Origin: Desulfobacterales bacterium
Lineage (GTDB): Bacteria; Desulfobacterota; Desulfobacteria; Desulfobacterales; C00003106
Length of the DNA: 7,369 nucleotides
Direction of reading: 5' to 3'
Assembly: GCA_030594505.1 (NCBI GenBank)
Contig: JAUVFC010000088.1
Coordinates: 1 to 7,369, forward strand
In this document: positions 5,973 to 7,369 of the stretch, piece by piece
How positions within the stretch are numbered: the first letter of the stretch is position 1
How the letters are laid out: each line of letters opens with the position of its first letter
Notes under the pieces: generated by a model
Databases searched by the model: none
Seen by the model: the letters and a program-made list of their open reading frames with translations, nothing else
What the model was told of the DNA's origin: nothing
Position numbers and translations under genes: made by a program

Positions 5973-6314
5973 TTACTGGCCCGAATTAGGGTCCTGTCCA
6001 AGTTGTACCAGATTGCCAATATGAGAACGGCTCACCTTAATACGCACCCTGTCCGCTATTTCAACGGTTGCCATGGTATCCGTAAGACCGGTAATTTTTC
6101 CGTAGAGGCCCCCGTTGGTTATAATCTGGTCGCCGTTTTTCAGATTACTTAACATTTCGCGGTGTGTTTTCATTTTTTTCTGCTGGGGACGAATCAACAG
6201 AAAGTAAAAGATCGCAAACATCAGGATGAGCGGAATCAGGGCCTGAAATCCTCCGCCCTGTCCTCCCTCGGCGCCTCCTGCGCCCATGGCATAAGCAATA
6301 CTATCAAACAACAA
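5973..6314 (-). CDS. yajC: SecDF-associated membrane protein YajC
   Basis: This 113-residue small single-pass membrane protein associates with SecDF at the translocon. It has a Gly- and Ala-rich N-terminus (residues 8-23), one transmembrane helix LIPLILMFAIFYFLLI (26-41), then the family hallmark RPQQKKMKTHREML (42-55). A soluble domain follows with NGDQIITNGGLYGKITGL (60-77) and VRIKVSRSHIGNL (89-101). Size and layout are typical. The chosen start is TTG 6314, with AAGGAGG 6 nt upstream; the second TTG at 6311 is the only close alternative, and the internal ATG (residue 10) is badly placed for that ribosome site. It is the first gene of yajC-secD-secF. The tgt gene often found upstream is absent, and the preceding gene is a lipoprotein 393 nt away. 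Confidence 0.96.
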   Translation of the reverse strand: MLFDSIAYAMGAGGAEGGQGGGFQALIPLILMFAIFYFLLIRPQQKKMKTHREMLSNLKNGDQIITNGGLYGKITGLTDTMATVEIADRVRIKVSRSHIGNLVQLGQDPNSGQ

Positions 6315-6320
6315 ATTGCA

Positions 6321-6327
6321 CCTCCTT
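6321..6327 (-). promoter_or_regulatory. Shine-Dalgarno that selects the yajC TTG start
   Basis: AAGGAGG on the minus strand lies 6 nt before TTG 6314. This places translation start at the first of two consecutive TTG codons. Confidence 0.8.
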
Positions 6328-6333
6328 AATTTA

Positions 6334-6368
6334 ATTGACGATTGACGATTGATTATTGACGATTGTTA
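6334..6368. repeat. Tandem 7-bp repeat, about five units of ATTGACG
   Basis: Units read ATTGACG, ATTGACG, ATTGATT, ATTGACG, ATTGTTA: three exact copies and two degenerate ones. The tract ends 6 nt from the AAGGAGG of yajC, so it lies in the 5' leader of that mRNA or overlaps its promoter. Copy-number change here would alter the leader length without affecting a reading frame. Confidence 0.85.
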
Positions 6369-6476
6369 ACCATCCTTTGGTTGAACTTCGCGGCCTTCAC
6401 ATGGACCTGATGCTCGTCGCTGGATGCATAAACCGTCTTAACGCGTCAAAACCATTGGCTAAAAAATCAAAATTTT

Positions 6477-6664
6477 AGAGCCAGTTTCAAAACGTTCGAT
6501 TTTGTCCCAAGGTCAAGCTGTAAGTCCCGTCGCCGGGGGAAGGTAAAAATTCTAACCACAGGTCCGCCTGAGGCGGATCGAGGATAGCGCTGACGCTTCA
6601 CTTCGTGCATAATTTGAGCCTGACACAGAGATTGGGTAAAAGGAGACGTTTTGAAACTGGCTCT
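6477..6664. mobile_element. 188-bp MITE-like element with perfect 19-bp terminal inverted repeats
   Basis: AGAGCCAGTTTCAAAACGT (6477-6495) is exactly the reverse complement of 6646-6664. Weaker complementarity continues inward (TTTTGTCCCAA at 6500-6510 against TTGGGTAAAA at 6632-6641). The interior holds the palindrome TCCGCCTGAGGCGGA (6563-6577) and a short AGCG/CGCT hairpin (6586-6597). There is no transposase and no clear target-site duplication; the flanking TTTA and TCTA agree at three of four bases. A 47-codon open frame on the minus strand (6610-6467) runs through one arm but has no ribosome site. The features fit a non-autonomous, transposase-dependent repeat or a large intergenic hairpin repeat. 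Confidence 0.65.
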
Positions 6665-6703
6665 CTATACTATAAATTAGAAGTTAAGCAAACCCATTTC
6701 CTA

Positions 6704-6724
6704 CTCTTCACTCTTCAATCTTCA
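6704..6724. repeat. Tandem 7-bp repeat at the 3' end of the lipoprotein gene
   Basis: On the plus strand the units read CTCTTCA, CTCTTCA, ATCTTCA. On the coding strand this is TTGAAGA-like, and it supplies the last codons (KIEE) and the TGA stop of the lipoprotein gene. The 7-bp period is the same as in the tract before yajC, though the unit differs. Confidence 0.65.
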
Positions 6725-7369
6725 ATTCCCAAAACATATCGCACGTCCCTCTTACTCCTGTTAGCGTCAGGGTAATCGAACGGGTATCCGCACTGATAAA
6801 GGCTTCCTCTTGCCCCGGCATCGTGACCGCAAACCTCAAGGCATACACTTGCCTCCACGGACTTACATAAGGGAAGAACTGTCCGACTACCGGGTCTTTT
6901 TTATTTAATTTTCTAATCTCTAAAGGGCTTATTCGATCGTTTTTGTCGTTGCTCAGGTAGATTTTCCAGATTGAGTCTTTTTTTTCAAAATCATTCCACT
7001 TGTCGTCCGGGATAAAGGCAGCCATCACAAAATCGTGGAATTCTTCGGCCGCTTTCATCTGGTCCCGTTTAAACTTAAGCTCATCTTCATCGGACAAAAG
7101 ATATGTCTCGGCGTACTCCCTTGCATATCCCTTCCGATAATCAGCAGACTTGAACGTGGCCGAAACTATCAGTTCCATATCAAGCCCCCGATAAATCCGT
7201 GCCTCTTTTGTCCATCTCTCGAACGCCCTGCGGTAATCTTCTGTTCTGTAAGATCCCTCCGATCGCACCAAACGTTCAATGGGGCCGCAGCCCATAACGG
7301 TCGCAAGCAAAATACTCACAACCAACAGGACTCTGCCCCGGACTATTTTGATCGGTTTTTTAGAAATCA
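6708..7369 (-). CDS. Lipoprotein of unknown function (start codon at the window edge)
   Basis: The frame is open to the right edge and reads ISKKPIKIVRGRVLLVVS, then ILLATVMGC. This is a basic n-region, a hydrophobic core and a lipobox VMG-Cys, a classic lipoprotein signal. The last two window bases give TG on the minus strand in this frame, so a start codon NTG probably spans 7368-7370, one base outside. That gives about 220 residues with the lipidated cysteine at position 28. A later TTG at 7325 would remove the basic n-region and is unlikely. The mature part (about 193 residues) is charged, with helical YRRAFERWTKEARIYRG, an EYAETYLL segment, DFVMAAFIPDDKW, and a C-terminal region rich in beta strand. 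No family was recognised. It lies on the same strand as yajC but 393 nt away, so cotranscription is doubtful. Its last codons lie in a 7-bp repeat. Confidence 0.78.
   Translation of the reverse strand, partial: ISKKPIKIVRGRVLLVVSILLATVMGCGPIERLVRSEGSYRTEDYRRAFERWTKEARIYRGLDMELIVSATFKSADYRKGYAREYAETYLLSDEDELKFKRDQMKAAEEFHDFVMAAFIPDDKWNDFEKKDSIWKIYLSNDKNDRISPLEIRKLNKKDPVVGQFFPYVSPWRQVYALRFAVTMPGQEEAFISADTRSITLTLTGVRGTCDMFWELKIEE

Larger units (their letters stand above)
6315..6707. other. Gene-free leader and repeat region upstream of yajC
   Basis: These 393 bases hold the yajC ribosome site, a tract of 7-bp repeats (6334-6368), an unassigned segment (6369-6476), and the 188-bp inverted-repeat element (6477-6664). 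The yajC promoter should lie here on the minus strand, but no -35/-10 pair with good spacing stood out. A small hairpin, AACCA (6368-6372) with TGGTT (6378-6382), sits just upstream of the heptamer tract. No RNA gene was recognised. Confidence 0.55.

Noticed and set aside
6385..6476. Search for a yajC promoter or small RNA
   Set aside because: TTGACG is present on the minus strand, but no -10 lies at an acceptable spacing and no recognisable RNA fold was seen.
6467..6610. 47-codon minus-strand open frame inside the 188-bp element
   Set aside because: It has no ribosome site, is Arg-rich, and reads through the palindrome and terminal repeat; likely chance openness of a repeat.

Overview
The window reads as a stretch of a Gram-negative chromosome of moderate GC. 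A Deltaproteobacteria/Desulfobacterota-type source is the best guess, resting on the SecF architecture, an orphan NrtA/SsuA-like binding protein and the style of the intergenic repeats. This assignment is inference and was not tested by a search.

Layout from left to right. (1) 1-347, minus strand: the N-terminal receiver domain of a response regulator, cut by the window edge. (2) 348-811: a gene-free divergent region holding an imperfect inverted-repeat element of about 170 bp and an AT-rich segment with three TTATAACA repeats; read on the minus strand these give a candidate promoter for the regulator. (3) 812-1717, plus: a complete RssA-type patatin-like phospholipase. (4) 1976-2914, plus: an ABC-type nitrate/sulfonate/NMT1-like substrate-binding protein without a signal peptide, behind a near-perfect Shine-Dalgarno and followed at once by a hairpin. 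(5) 2991-6314, minus: the preprotein translocase accessory genes in the order yajC-secD-secF, with a possible fourth small ORF of 47 codons after secF. yajC and secD both appear to start at TTG, each behind a strong Shine-Dalgarno. secD and secF are separated by 138 nt carrying a GC-rich hairpin repeat. (6) 6315-6707: a gene-free stretch with a tandem 7-bp repeat and a 188-bp element bounded by perfect 19-bp terminal inverted repeats. (7) 6708-7369, minus: a lipoprotein of unknown function whose start codon very probably lies across the right edge.

SecD and SecF form a proton-driven membrane complex that pulls exported proteins through SecYEG, and YajC associates with it. The upstream lipoprotein would itself be a Sec substrate but has no visible functional tie to the cluster. 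The regulator, patatin and binding-protein genes look like independent units. I see no defence system, CRISPR array, tRNA, rRNA or complete transposase. The least explained material is intergenic: two small inverted-repeat elements of similar plan, the heptamer tracts, and the small ORF after secF.
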